Shown piece by piece: positions 1 through 9,937 of a DNA stretch of 64,000 nucleotides. The notes beneath the pieces are model-generated. The model saw only the letters and a list, made by a program, of their open reading frames with translations, had not been told where the DNA came from and searched no databases. The position numbers and the translations under genes were made by a program. The first letter of the stretch is position 1. The number at the start of each line of letters is the position of its first letter. The DNA is from Hippasteria phrygiana (taxonomy: Eukaryota > Echinodermata > Asteroidea > Valvatida > Goniasteridae): positions 1,240,001 to 1,304,000 of the forward strand of contig JAZGUH010000197.1 in NCBI GenBank assembly GCA_037893225.1, read 5' to 3'.

Positions 1-18
1 ACTAAACAGGCGCTAAGC

Positions 19-347
19 CGCCCCCCCCCCCCCCCCCCCCCCCCTTGTAAATATTTAGTACATCAATGTTTCTTGAGAAAATGAAGACTTTTAAACAGGC
101 TAAATGCCAGGGATTTACTATTTCCAAGAAGATTTTTTAATTCAATAAATACGCGCGTGAAGAAAACAAATCCTCAACTACTTTGTCCTCATTATTTCAG
201 CAAAACTTAATTATTTCATAACATTGTTATTTTTCAAATTAGGCCCTATGCAGGGAACTATTTCTTCGATTTATTAAACCAAAAAATTCAACGTTATTCT
301 TTGGGACGCAATATTTAAAGTGTATTTATTTTTTTACATAAGGGGGG

Positions 348-378
<31 letters not shown>
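19..378 (-). repeat. Poly-C/poly-G-ended repeat, copy 1
   Basis: A run of C at 19-44 and a run of G at 342-378 flank about 300 bp of AT-rich sequence. The inner edges are inverted (C-run then TTGTAAAT; G-run preceded by TTACATAA), so the homopolymers act as ends of an inverted-repeat unit. Two more copies lie at 5492-5838 and 7510-7859. Confidence 0.65.
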
Positions 379-582
379 TCGTCACAAGTCATTACATGAT
401 GTTTATTTAGTTTACGTTGTCAAAATCACGTTGGCAGATTGCGACCTGATTGTCTAAGTTTATTGCAGAAAATCTACCCATTTCCTTCCTGCATGCAGTT
501 TGTCACACAATATTTAGAAAACTAATATAAGGCTTAATATTCCCTGTCTTTGTCAGGATGTGAATCTCCAATTCTTGCAGTG

Positions 583-818
583 GGGCAAATTTCACGGCGA
601 TGCTAAGCACAACAATTTGCTTAGCATGAACAATCTTCCTTGATAAACAGGATTACCAACCAAATTGATGTGAAGTGTACCGTTTGTGGCTGGCATTTAG
701 CTAGCTGTTTGCTTAGCATGAAAATCCCATGGCCTTTTGGCTGGTAACCTGTTTTAACCAAGCAAGACATTTTAGTGCTAAGCAAATGTTTGTGCTTAGC
801 AGCTCCGTGAAATTGGCC
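583..818 (-). mobile_element. MITE with GGCCAATTTCACGG ends, copy 1
   Basis: A unit of about 236 bp is bounded by inverted ends of GGCCAATTTCACGG type followed by GCTAAGCAC words, and is rich in TGCTTAGCA. The other copies are 5050-5286 and 7068-7306. It is non-coding and has the form of a MITE. Confidence 0.6.
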
Positions 819-826
819 CCAGCATG

Positions 827-2345
827 TGTGGCAGGGCCAAATTATATTGCTTGTTATTTTTAGAGAGTTGCTCCCCTGCTTATTATTTTTAACATGTACT
901 GTGGTTTATTTAGTTGTGTGTCCCCCTGGCCCCAGTAGCAGCATCTTCCCCCTTGACCACAGTTATACTTGTGTACAGAGTTTTAGCTTGCCTTCACTTA
1001 GCAGACCGGCGGAGAAGAGTGCACATGTGCCTCTTTCACACTCCTTTGAGTTGTGCGACCTGCCGTAGCCTTGTCTTTCGTCTGCTACAGTGCCCTGGTA
1101 AGTTTTATCGTCCAATTGTTGTTCTTTTTATATTGTATAATCTTATTTCGAGTTTCATTACAGTTTTTGATAGGTTTTATTTGGTTTAAAGCGAGGTTTT
1201 ATCTTTAGAAAGTTATAGTTTCTTTTTGAGAAAGCTTTGTGATTTTACTTTATCATGGTGGGTCCAGCGCATTCGCATTTTGTATTATTGTGATTTTCTT
1301 GCCTTTGTGATTTGAAATAAGGAAAGGAGTACTGTTTTGCCAATGGGATGACTTGAGTTTTCTTTGACTAGTTTTATGTTGAATTATATATATTTTTGTG
1401 TACAAGTTATCAATTTCTACTTTAGAACTTTTCTTGTTTCTCTTAGGATGGTTTAATTTCCATGGAGAATTTCTTTTTGTGGAGAAAGACTTTATTTTTA
1501 CCCCTAGAACATGTAGATTGAATGACTTTAGAGTGTATCTCTACCATTGTTTCAAGTAGGAGATCTAGTTTTCCCACAGAGATTTAAGTGTGCAAATTCC
1601 TTTCTGAGTGTATCATTTGAATGTTTATTCATGAGTAGATTAGACTTTCTTCAGCCCCATTTTCGCCTGTATTATATGACCACCTGTTTGTAACTTTATT
1701 GCTCTTTTCTAGTTTTAGACTTCATGGACTTGAGGAAGTCTACTTTAAGTTAATTGCTTGGCCATGTGCTGCTGTGGTTTCAGAGCCCTAACCCTTATGT
1801 AAACTCATTAGATATTCACAAGAAAGTTCTTTGTTTCCAGTGTATGTTGAGCCTGTAAGCTTACTTTACTGTATATAGGCAACATGTACATGTATAAGTA
1901 TATAGCAGATTTAACCTTGGTTTCGATCATGAGCACTTTGTTTTGATGTATTCTTTCTTTTCTCTTTTCTTTTGATTCTTATAGGTTTCAATCAGAGTGT
2001 ACCTAAGGTCCATTATTTGATACTCTGTGTTGGTTTAGACTTTAATTTTTTGTGTTGGTTTAAGCATACCTTGCTCTTTGGTTTAAACTGTTCTATTTGT
2101 TGTTGGTTTATAAGGTTTTAAATAAGTATATATTTCTTTTTTTAGGTTTTTGGGTTGGTTTTGTTTTGATTTATTTAAACTTTTTTCTTGGGTTTTAACT
2201 TCAAGGTTTGAGTCACAAGTTCACTTCATTCTTAAATCCTTTTCCTAATAAAATAGTTCGCGACTTGTTCTTTAGATCCTGGTATTGCTTTGTCTTTTTT
2301 TGTGTCGAGTAAAGTCCCCATGGTGTGTCATTTTTCCAGGTTACA
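827..2345. mobile_element. Solo-LTR-like insertion, 1.5 kb
   Basis: The insertion begins TGTGGCAGGG and ends CCAGGTTACA, so it has the 5'-TG...CA-3' ends of long terminal repeats. It is flanked by CATG at 823-826 and 2346-2349. The empty site is seen in copies A and B, whose reverse complement reads CCAGCATGCAGCTG with one CATG. An AATAAA at 2247-2252 near the right end fits an LTR poly(A) signal on the + strand. The body is T-rich and has no convincing ORF. A single 1.5 kb unit with a 4-bp duplication fits a solo LTR; a DNA element with TG/CA ends is the alternative. Confidence 0.55.
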
Positions 2346-2375
2346 CATGCAGCTGCAGTTCAGTCCGTTCCTATC

Positions 2376-4136
2376 TACTCCTAGAACTATGAGGTTCCTG
2401 ACATGAACCTCATAGGAAGACGCCGATTTTTCCCATAGGCTAGTACAGCAAGAATAAGAACGTCATTTCCATGCAACACGTTTCTACATTTTTCGCCGTG
2501 AATTACTTCATGGCTGCCCCCCAAAAAATAATATGCCGCATTTACATCCTCACCTTGGTTGCGCCAAGTCAATTTTCGCCTAAAACGGGTCCAATTTGCG
2601 AGAAATAAAAAAAAAAAAAAATGCAGTCGTTCCGAAGCGATCACACACGCACACCATCGATTAAGCCGCACACACGAAGCTCCTGTAAGATATCCCAGCA
2701 TGCATCCAGCCGGGTAATGTGCGCTTCGAATTTCCGGCAGTTGCCTGCCGGCCGTATAGTCTAGGTTCCAAGACGTTCTTAGCGGTGCGACGTATAGCGG
2801 CCGACAGCGCCCTCTCGCTACACACACACACGCCAAGGCCAAATCGCTAACAACGTCTAGGGAATTTTGCAAGTTCCGCTCGCGAAATCGCGAGCAGAAC
2901 TGTGTGGCATTTGCATGCGCGTGTGACGTCACTGTATTATCGCATGTAAATAGCCAACACTCACTAGTCTGGTTTCTGTACTCACGTGGGAATTACGTGT
3001 ACGTACGTATGAACGTGCAGCGCAGTACCAAGCCATTCGTTGTTTGTTGGAAAAAATGTCTGAGCGCGTGGACCAAGCGATCGATTTTACAGCAAACAAA
3101 CTGGGCTTTGGAAAGCTAAAAAGTCATCAGATCAGTGCCATTCATCAATTTGTACGTGGCCATGATTTGTTTGTTAATTTACAAACGGGATTTGGCAAGA
3201 GTGTAATTTTTCAAGCTGCTCCATTGGTCTTAGATTTCTTGAACGAAGTAACCGAAGGTAAACAGGAGAAACGCTTGTTATTGTCGTCGTGCCATTGAAA
3301 GCCCTGGCCGTTGATCAGTTACATCATGGAGAAATAAGACATTTCTCCATGGTTACATCGTGCTGAACATCTGGGACTGAAGTCGGCAGATATAACGTCT
3401 GATATTCCAGATCACATTTTGGAACAATCCGAAGATTTCTCAATCCTGTTTGCCAGTCCAGAATCACTCTGCTCAGAACGTTAACAGACTAGTAAGTTAT
3501 TACTTAAACATGAGTTTCCTCCAGTGCGCAAGCGCGATTATTCGTTTGACCCGCCTGTTAAATTATGCATGACAGGTCGCGCGCGCTCCCTTGCGAAATG
3601 CCCAAGACGTTCTTATCGATTTGGCCTTGGCGTGTGTTTGTGTGTAGCTAGAGGGCGCTGCCGTTCGCGCTGTACGTCGCGCGCACCGCGATAAGAACGT
3701 CTTGGAACCAAGACTACCGGCCGTACCGCGCTTCGAATTTCCGATGAATAATCATGACTTGACCGACCCACGGCCCCCCCGCACATTACCCGGCTGGATG
3801 CATGCTGGGATATCTTACAGGAGCTTCGTGTGTGCGGCTTAATCGATGGTGTGCGTGTGTGATCGCTTCGGAACGACTGCATTTTTTTTTCTTTTTTTCC
3901 CGCAAATTGGACCCGTTTCAGGCGAAAATTTACTTGGCGCAACCAAGGTGAGGATGTAAATGCGGCATATTATTTTTTTTGGGGGCAGCCATGAAGTAAT
4001 TCACGGCGAAAAATGTAGAAACGTGTTGCATGGAAATGACGTTCTTATTCTTGCTGTACTATACTAGCCTATGGGAAAAATCGGCGTCTTCCTATGGGAT
4101 GAGGTTCATGTCAGGAACCTCATAGTTCTAGGAGTA
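2376..4136. mobile_element. Mutator-like foldback element 1 carrying gene fragment
   Basis: Element of 1761 bp with very long inverted ends, roughly 2376-2860 against 3608-4136. Tips read TACTCCTAGAACTATGAGG. It is flanked by a 9-bp duplication GTTCCTATC (2367-2375 and 4137-4145), and the uninterrupted site is visible in copies A and B. A 9-bp duplication plus long TIRs is the pattern of Mutator-like elements. No transposase is present, so it is non-autonomous. The inner 2861-3607 carries a broken helicase exon (separate entry), which makes it Pack-MULE-like. Each tip also contains a hairpin, ATGAGGTTC and GAACCTCAT five bases apart. Confidence 0.75.
3056..3491 (+). pseudogene. RecQ-like helicase fragment inside foldback element
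   Basis: From the ATG at 3056 the frame reads MSERVDQAIDFTANK, then a Q-motif-like KLKSHQISAI (about residues 20-29) and a Walker A QTGFGKS at about 43-49, as in RecQ-family ATP-dependent DNA helicases. After EKR (about 3268) the reading moves to another frame that gives VVVPLKALAVDQ (motif Ia region). It shifts again near 3350 to a stretch ending in ILFASPESL, the RecQ motif after the DExH box, and stops at 3482. At least two frame changes and the absence of domain 2 make it non-functional. A strong donor (GTAAGT at 3492-3497) marks the old exon end. It is probably the first exon of a host helicase gene copied into the element with some upstream DNA. Confidence 0.7.
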
Positions 4137-4527
4137 GTTCCTATCCTCGATCCTCCGTGTTCAGTAAAATAATTACTCCTAGAACTATGAGGTTCCTGAC
4201 ATGAACCTCATAGTCATAGGAAGACGCCGATTTTTCCCATAGGCTAGTACAGCAAGAATAAGAACGTCATTTCCATGCAACACGAGTCTACATTTTTCGC
4301 CGTGAATTACTTCATGGCTGCCCCCCAAAAAAATAATGTGCCGCATTTACCTCCTCACCTCCGTTGCGCCAAGTCAATTTTCGCCTGAAACGGGTCCAAT
4401 TTGCGGGAAAAAAAGAAAAAAAAATGCAGTCGTTCCGAAGCGATCACACACGCACACGCCATCGATTAAGCCGCACACGAAGCTAGCTCCTGTAAGATAT
4501 CCCAGCATGCATCCAGCCGGGTAATGT

Positions 4528-4739
4528 GCGGGGGGGCCGTGGGTCGGTCAAGTCATGATTATTCATCGAAAATTCGAAGCGCGGTACGGCAGGCAACTGC
4601 CGCGTGTCCGTTATATACCGTCTGCGACGACAGGCAATGCATGCAGACGGTATATAACGGACACGCGGCAGTTGCCTGCCGTACCGCGCTTCGAATTTTC
4701 GATGAATAATCATGACTTGACCGACCCACGGCCCCCCGC
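4528..4739. repeat. 98-bp inverted repeat, strong hairpin
   Basis: Arms 4528-4625 and 4643-4739 are almost perfect reverse complements (one base difference in the G-run), separated by 17 nt. The hairpin forms the centre of foldback element 2. Its outer part is the same sequence found at the inner edge of the element 1 TIR. Confidence 0.85.
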
Positions 4740-5049
4740 AAAACAGGAGCTTCGTGTGTGCGGCTTAATCGATGGTGTGCGTGTGTGATCGCTTCGGAAC
4801 GACTGCATTTTATTTTTTTTTTTCCCCGCAAATTGGGGTTGTTCTAAAACCCCCTCGACCCCCTCGACCCCCACGACCCACGACCCCTCGACCCCCTCGA
4901 GGTACGTTCTGAGTCGGATCGTATCCCAAATCGAAACCCGGAGTTCGAATACGGCCCCAGATCGAATGCATGCTGCGCGCGCTGCACACATTATTTTACT
5001 GAACACGGAGGATCGAGGATAGAACGGACTGAACTGCAGCTGCATGCTG

Positions 5050-5286
5050 GGCCAATTTCACGGAGCTGCTAAGCACAAACATTTGCTTAGCACTAAAATG
5101 TCTTGCTTGGTTAAAACAGGTTACCAGCCAAAAGGCCATGGGGTTTTCATGCTAAGCAAACAGCTATCTGAATGCCAGCCACAAGCGGTACACTTCACAT
5201 CAAAATTTGGTTGGTAATCCTGTTTATCAAGGAAGATTTTTCATGCTAAGCAAATTTTTGTGCTTAGCATCGCCGTGAAATTGGCC
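5050..5286 (+). mobile_element. MITE with GGCCAATTTCACGG ends, copy 2
   Basis: The inverted ends GGCCAATTTCACGG and CCGTGAAATTGGCC enclose TGCTTAGCA-rich sequence. It is nested in copy A at the same place as in B and H, so it was present before those copies diverged. Confidence 0.65.
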
Positions 5287-5491
5287 CCACTGCAAGAATT
5301 GGAGATTCACATCCTGACAAAGACAGAAAAGCCTTATTAGTTCTCTAAATATTGTGTGACAAACTGCATGGAGGAAGGAAATACAAAATGGGTAGATTTT
5401 CTGCAATAAACTTAGACAATCAGGTCGCAATCTGCCAACGTGATTTTGACAACGTAAACTAACTAAACATGTTATGACTTGTGCATGATGA

Positions 5492-5808
5492 CCCCCCCCG
5501 CCCCCCCCCCCCCCCCTTATGTAAAAAAATAAATACACTTTAAATATTGCGTCCCAAAGAATAACGTTGAATTTATTAGTTTAAAAAATCGAAGAAATAA
5601 TTCCCTGCATAGGGCCTAATTTGAAAAATAACAATGTTATGAAATAATTAAGTTTTGCTGAAATAATGAGCACAAAGTAGTTGAGGATTTGTTTTCTTCA
5701 CGTATTTATTGAATTAAAAAATCTTCTTGGAAATAGTAAATCCCTGGCATGTAGCCTGTTTAAAAGTCTTCATTTTCTCAAGAAACATTGATGTACTAAA
5801 TATTTACA

Positions 5809-5838
<30 letters not shown>
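5492..5838 (+). repeat. Poly-C/poly-G-ended repeat, copy 2
   Basis: A C-run (with one G) at 5492-5516 and a G-run at 5810-5838 bound about 290 bp of AT-rich DNA, matching 19-378 in inverse orientation. Confidence 0.65.
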
Positions 5839-5839
<1 letters not shown>

Positions 5840-6642
5840 GGCTTCGCGCCTGTTTAGTGTTACGTGATCAATCCATGGAGGTCCTCCATGATCAAGTTTT
5901 GGTTGCATTTCGCCTTTGCCCATCACAAAAAGACGTACCACCGTCCCATGTTTGTGATGCAGGCTGGTTGACCAATCAGGATGCCGGAAATCCATGCGGC
6001 CGTCGCGTGAACAGTGTGGCCACTCATCAAATTTGAAAATCCAAAGATTTCCCAAGGCAGTGGAAAATACTGTACAAGTGTATTATATGCCAAGCACCTT
6101 TTTATAATGAGCATTTTGCGCATGGGTAATCCTTATTTTTCCCACCAAAATTCACAAGATCTTGGGAAAAATCCCAAGGAGTGGCCACGCTGTCTTGGAT
6201 GGAAGCGATATCCTTCTACGACCTAATGAGTTGTAGGCCATAGAAGAACGTTGCTAAAAACTGCGCACTGACCCAGCTAGCAAATATCAGACATATGTAT
6301 GCCCATTTCTTTATAGAATATGAAATTATCTACTCGGGAAGAGGATCATTTGTGTTGAGGCATCATTATAAATTCTTGTATTTTGCGACTACATGTCGCC
6401 ATGCAGCAAACGACGCAGACACGAATTCGAAGTCATGCAGCAAAACGACACGACAGGAATTCGAATTCGGGCCCGTAAACGCTGGTTCTCATTTGGGATA
6501 CAATCTGATTCTGGGTCGGCGGGCCGGCCTTGCGACACATGCATTGCGAAACAGTTTGTGCATCGTGCGTAGTGTGTGCTTAAAAGCGTAAGAGTCGAGG
6601 GGGTCGTGGGTCGTGGGGGTCGAGGGGGTTTTAGAACAACCC

Positions 6643-6858
6643 ATTTTTTCGTCTATGGCAAGTTTCAAGGTTGACCTGTATATGCAGAAAACGTCATTGT
6701 AGAATAAGATATTCAAATGTTAACAAATTTATCATAAGTCACTTACCAGTTAAAATACAGCTCTGGGACTTAACTCTTTCGAGTACAAAAAACGTGCTGC
6801 TGGCCCATCAAAATACGGCAAAATCCGGGTTTGTGCACTTTAAGCAGGGCTAAATCTG
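6643..6858. other. Spacer between copies A and B
   Basis: 216 bp with no match to the neighbouring elements that I can see and no gene. It travelled with A and B or was captured between them. Confidence 0.4.
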
Positions 6859-7067
6859 GGGTTGTTCTAAAACCCCCTCGACCCCCTCGACCCCCACGAC
6901 CCACGACCCCTCGACCCCCTCGAGGTACGTTCTGAGTCGGATCGTATCCCAAATCGAAACCCGGAGTTCGAATACGGCCCCAGATCGAATGCATGCTGCG
7001 CGCGCTGCACACATTATTTTACTGAACACGGAGGATCGAGGAACGGACTGAACTGCAGCTGCATGCT

Positions 7068-7306
7068 GGGCCAATTTCACGGAGCTGCTAAGCACAAACA
7101 TTTGATTAGCACTGAAATGTCTTGCTTGGTTAAAACAGGTTACCAGCCAAAAGGCCATGGGATTTTCATGCTAAGCAAACAGCTAGCTGAATGCCAGCCA
7201 CAAGCGGTACACTTCACATCAAAATTTGGTTGGTAATCCTGTTTATCAAGGAAGATTTTTCATGCTAAGCAATTTTTGTGCTTAGCATCGCCGTGAAATT
7301 GGCCCC
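7068..7306 (+). mobile_element. MITE with GGCCAATTTCACGG ends, copy 3
   Basis: Same unit as 5050-5286, nested at the equivalent position in copy B. Confidence 0.65.
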
Positions 7307-7509
7307 ACTGCAAGAATTGGAGATTCACATCCTGACAAAGACAGGAAAGCCTTATTAGTTCTCTAAATATTGTGTGACAAACTGCATGGAGGAAGGAAAT
7401 ACAAAATGGGTAGATTTTCTGCAATAAACTTAGACAATCAGGTCGCAATCTGCCAACGTGATTTTGACAACGTAAACTAACTAAACATGTTATGACTTGT
7501 GCATGATGA

Positions 7510-7859
7510 CCCCCCCCCCCCGCCCCCCCCCCCCCCCCCCCTTATGTAAAAAATAAATACACTTTAAATATTGCGTCCCAAAGAATAACGTTGAATTTAT
7601 TAGTTTAAAAAAATCGAAGAAATAATTCCCTGCATAGGGCCTAATTTGAAAAATAACAATGTTATGAAATAATTAAGTTTTGCTGAAATAATGAGCACAA
7701 AGTAGTTGAGGATTTGTTTTCTTCACGTATTTATTGAATTAAAAAATCTTCTTGGAAATAGTAAATCCCTGGCATGTAGCCTGTTTAAAAGTCTTCATTT
7801 TCTCAAGAAACATTGATGTACTAAATATTTACAAGGGGGGGGGGGGGGGGGGGGGGGGG
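7510..7859 (+). repeat. Poly-C/poly-G-ended repeat, copy 3
   Basis: A C-run at 7510-7541 and a G-run at 7835-7859 flank the same AT-rich core as copies 1 and 2. Only the tract lengths differ much. Confidence 0.65.
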
Positions 7860-8840
7860 CGGCTTCGCGCCTGTTTAGTGTTACGTGATCAATCCATGGA
7901 GGTCCTCCATGATCAAGTTTTGGTTGCATTTCGCCTTTGCCCATCACAAAAAGACGTACCACCGTCCCATGTTTGTGATGCAGGCTGGTTGACCAATCAG
8001 GATGCCGGAAATCCATGCGGCCGTCGCGTGAACAGTGTGGCCACTCATCAAATTTGAAAATCCAAAGATTTCCCAAGGCAGTGGAAAATACTGTACAAGT
8101 GTATATGCCAAGCACCTTTTTATAATGAGCATTTTGCGCATGGGTAATCCTTATTTTTCCCACCAAAATTCACAAGATCTTGGGAAAAATCCCAAGGAGT
8201 GGCCACGCTGTCTTGGATGGAAGCGATATCCTTCTACGACCTAATGAGTTGTAGGCCATAGAAGAACGTTGCTAAAAACTGCGCACTGACCCAGCTAGCA
8301 AATATCAGACATATGTATGCCCATTTCTTTATAGAATATGAAATTATCTACTCGGGAAGAGGATCATTTGTGTTGAGGCATCATTATAAATTCTTGTATT
8401 TTGCGACTACATGTCGCCATGCAGCAAACGACGCAGACACGAATTCGAAGTCATGCAGCAAAACGACACGACAGGAATTCGAATTCGGGCCCGTAAACGC
8501 TGGTTCTCATTTGGGATACAATCTGATTCTGGGTCGGGCCGGCCTTGCGACACATGCATTGCGAAACAGTTTGTGCATCGTGCGTAGTGTGTGCTTAAAA
8601 GCGTGTGGGTCGTGGGGGTCGAGGGGGTCGAGGGGGTTTTAGAACAACCCAGGTGAGGAGGTATATGCGGCATATTATTTTTTTGGGGGGCAGCCATGAA
8701 GTAATTCACGGCGAAAAATGTAGACTCGTGTTGCATGGAAATGACGTTCTTATTCTTGCTGTACTAGCCTATGGGAAAAATCGGCGTCTTCCTATGAGGT
8801 TCATGTCAGGAACCTCATAGTTCTAGGAGTATAAAATAAT

Positions 8841-8980
8841 GTGTGCAGCACGCGCAGCATGCATTCGATCTGGGGCCGTATTCGAACTCCGGGTTTCGAT
8901 TTGGGATACGATCCGCCTCAGAACGTACCTCGAGGGGGTCGAGGGGTCGAGGGGGTCGAGGGGGTTTTAGAACAACCCCG
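8841..8980 (-). repeat. Right terminus of old element H
   Basis: This is the reverse complement of the first about 140 bp of A and B, ending GGGGTTTTAGAACAACCCC. Together with 4146-4164, 2350-2366 and 1-822 it is the host copy into which the LTR-like and two Mutator-like insertions landed. Confidence 0.75.
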
Positions 8981-9884
8981 AATTAAGCTTGATATAGACT
9001 GGTTTCGATCCCTCCATCAGCATTTTAATTTCAAATGCAGGAAGCAGAAGCCAGATTTAATCTAAAGCACGTCGCGTACGATATACGGTACGGCCAAGTT
9101 CAATCAGCGACTATTTGCCAACCACTGGTCGATTGTGCCTGGTACCCAGGTTATATTTTGTGCGTAGGTTACCATTCAAAATCGACCAAGTTGGTTGTCA
9201 AGTTCGCTTGCGCTTTCATCATAGAGTTGTGTACGTGTGGCGCATGGCATCATTCATTGTATGACAGATTGTGTGTTGTTTATAATAACCTGAACTATCA
9301 AGTTTGTAAAAATCTTACGAAAAGATCGATTAAAGCGACAAACATTCATGTAAATGTACCTGTGGAGTTTTACAGAGCTTGTAGAGTTTTACAGGGCTTC
9401 ACAGAATATTTCTAATTAATACAAGTAATAATGACTGGCCTCCATGCCCTTTAAAAAAAATTCCATTGGCCTTGGTGCCCTTTGCTTTGGCCTTGGTGCC
9501 CTGCCAATTTTTGTATTATCGAAGGCAAAATGGCCGTGCCCTAGAAAATCTTAAATACATGTATGAGGCCTGTAATGATTTTTGTCAACAATGTTGAAAA
9601 ATTATTGCTCTCGTAATTTGTTTCGAGAGCCATTTTTGATCTTTCTGGAGCGGAATTTCACTGACGTGATGTTCTATCTGCATGCGGACGGCCGGCTAAA
9701 ACAGCAAGGCATGTGGTGGGCCTCCCCTGAAGCCTTACGCATGCTGATGTGACATGGACAAGTTTGCACATTTCTTTGCACCTTTTGCATAAGTTTTTCG
9801 CACTGTTTTCGCAAGTTTTTCGCACCATTTTCGCACCATTTTCACATTGATTTTCACACCAAGTTTCCAAAATGTTCACATCAC
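8981..9884. other. Unassigned stretch
   Basis: No recognised gene. An ATG at 9035 opens 126 codons to 9415, but the translation has no motif I recognise and no splice or promoter support. 9770-9860 has degenerate TTTTCGCACCA repeats. Confidence 0.4.
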
Positions 9885-9937
9885 GAACCTGCGACCTCCG
9901 GGTTACCGGGGGTCGGTAACCCGGAGGTCGCAGGTTC
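9885..9937. repeat. Head-to-head tRNA-half palindrome
   Basis: 24-bp perfect arms (9885-9908 and 9914-9937) around 5 nt. Each arm is the anticodon-to-T-arm part of the tRNA-like SINE head, so two SINE 3' halves meet head to head. Confidence 0.85.

Larger units (their letters stand above)
1..822 (-). repeat. Interior of old element H, cut by window edge
   Basis: This segment is the reverse complement of about 5045-5870 (and 7065-7890) in elements A and B: the same order of poly-C-ended repeat, unique link and GGCCAATTTCACGG MITE. Together with 2350-2366, 4146-4164 and 8841-8980 it forms one interrupted older element H, which runs off the left edge of the window. No gene is present. Confidence 0.8.
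4836..6642 (+). mobile_element. CCCCTCGAC-ended element, copy A
   Basis: A 1.8 kb unit starts GGGTTGTTCTAAAACCCC followed by repeats of CCCCTCGAC / CCCCACGAC, and ends with the inverted form GGGGTTTTAGAACAACCC. It holds an internal MITE (5050-5286) and a poly-C-ended repeat (5492-5838), with no credible protein. It is nearly identical to copy B. It sits in the right arm of foldback element 2. Compared with element 1, about 35 bp of that arm is missing at the A-B insertion, so this was not a clean simple insertion. The superfamily is not determined. Confidence 0.7.
6859..8650 (+). mobile_element. CCCCTCGAC-ended element, copy B
   Basis: Near-identical direct copy of A (1792 bp) with the same ends GGGTTGTTCTAAAACCCC and GGTTTTAGAACAACCC. 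Differences from A are mostly small indels, for example in homopolymers and in the CCCCTCGAC arrays. It is non-coding. It contains a MITE at 7068-7306 and a poly-C-ended repeat at 7510-7859. Confidence 0.7.
4174..8831. mobile_element. Mutator-like foldback element 2, split by elements A and B
   Basis: Same tips and TIR sequence as element 1 (TACTCCTAG start at 4174, CTAGGAGTA end at 8831). It is flanked by the 9-bp duplication TAAAATAAT at 4165-4173 and 8832-8840. The empty site CAGTAAAATAATGTGTG is intact, in reverse complement, in both A and B. Without the A-B insert (4836-8650) the element is about 840 bp: left arm 4174-4527, a hairpin centre 4528-4739, and right arm 4740-4835 plus 8651-8831. 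It has no coding content. Confidence 0.75.

Noticed and set aside
2387..2932. 181-codon open frame on the - strand
   Set aside because: It covers the TIR of foldback element 1, and similar short frames recur wherever the TIR recurs. No protein motif.
3056..3491. A working helicase gene
   Set aside because: At least two frame changes, no second helicase domain, and it lies wholly inside a transposon bounded by TIRs and a target duplication.
8650..8840. A third independent foldback element
   Set aside because: Its tip and flanking TAAAATAAT pair with 4165-4173, so it is the right arm of foldback element 2 separated by A and B.
9035..9415. 126-codon open frame
   Set aside because: No recognisable domain, no splice or promoter evidence, and length within chance expectation for a 64 kb window.
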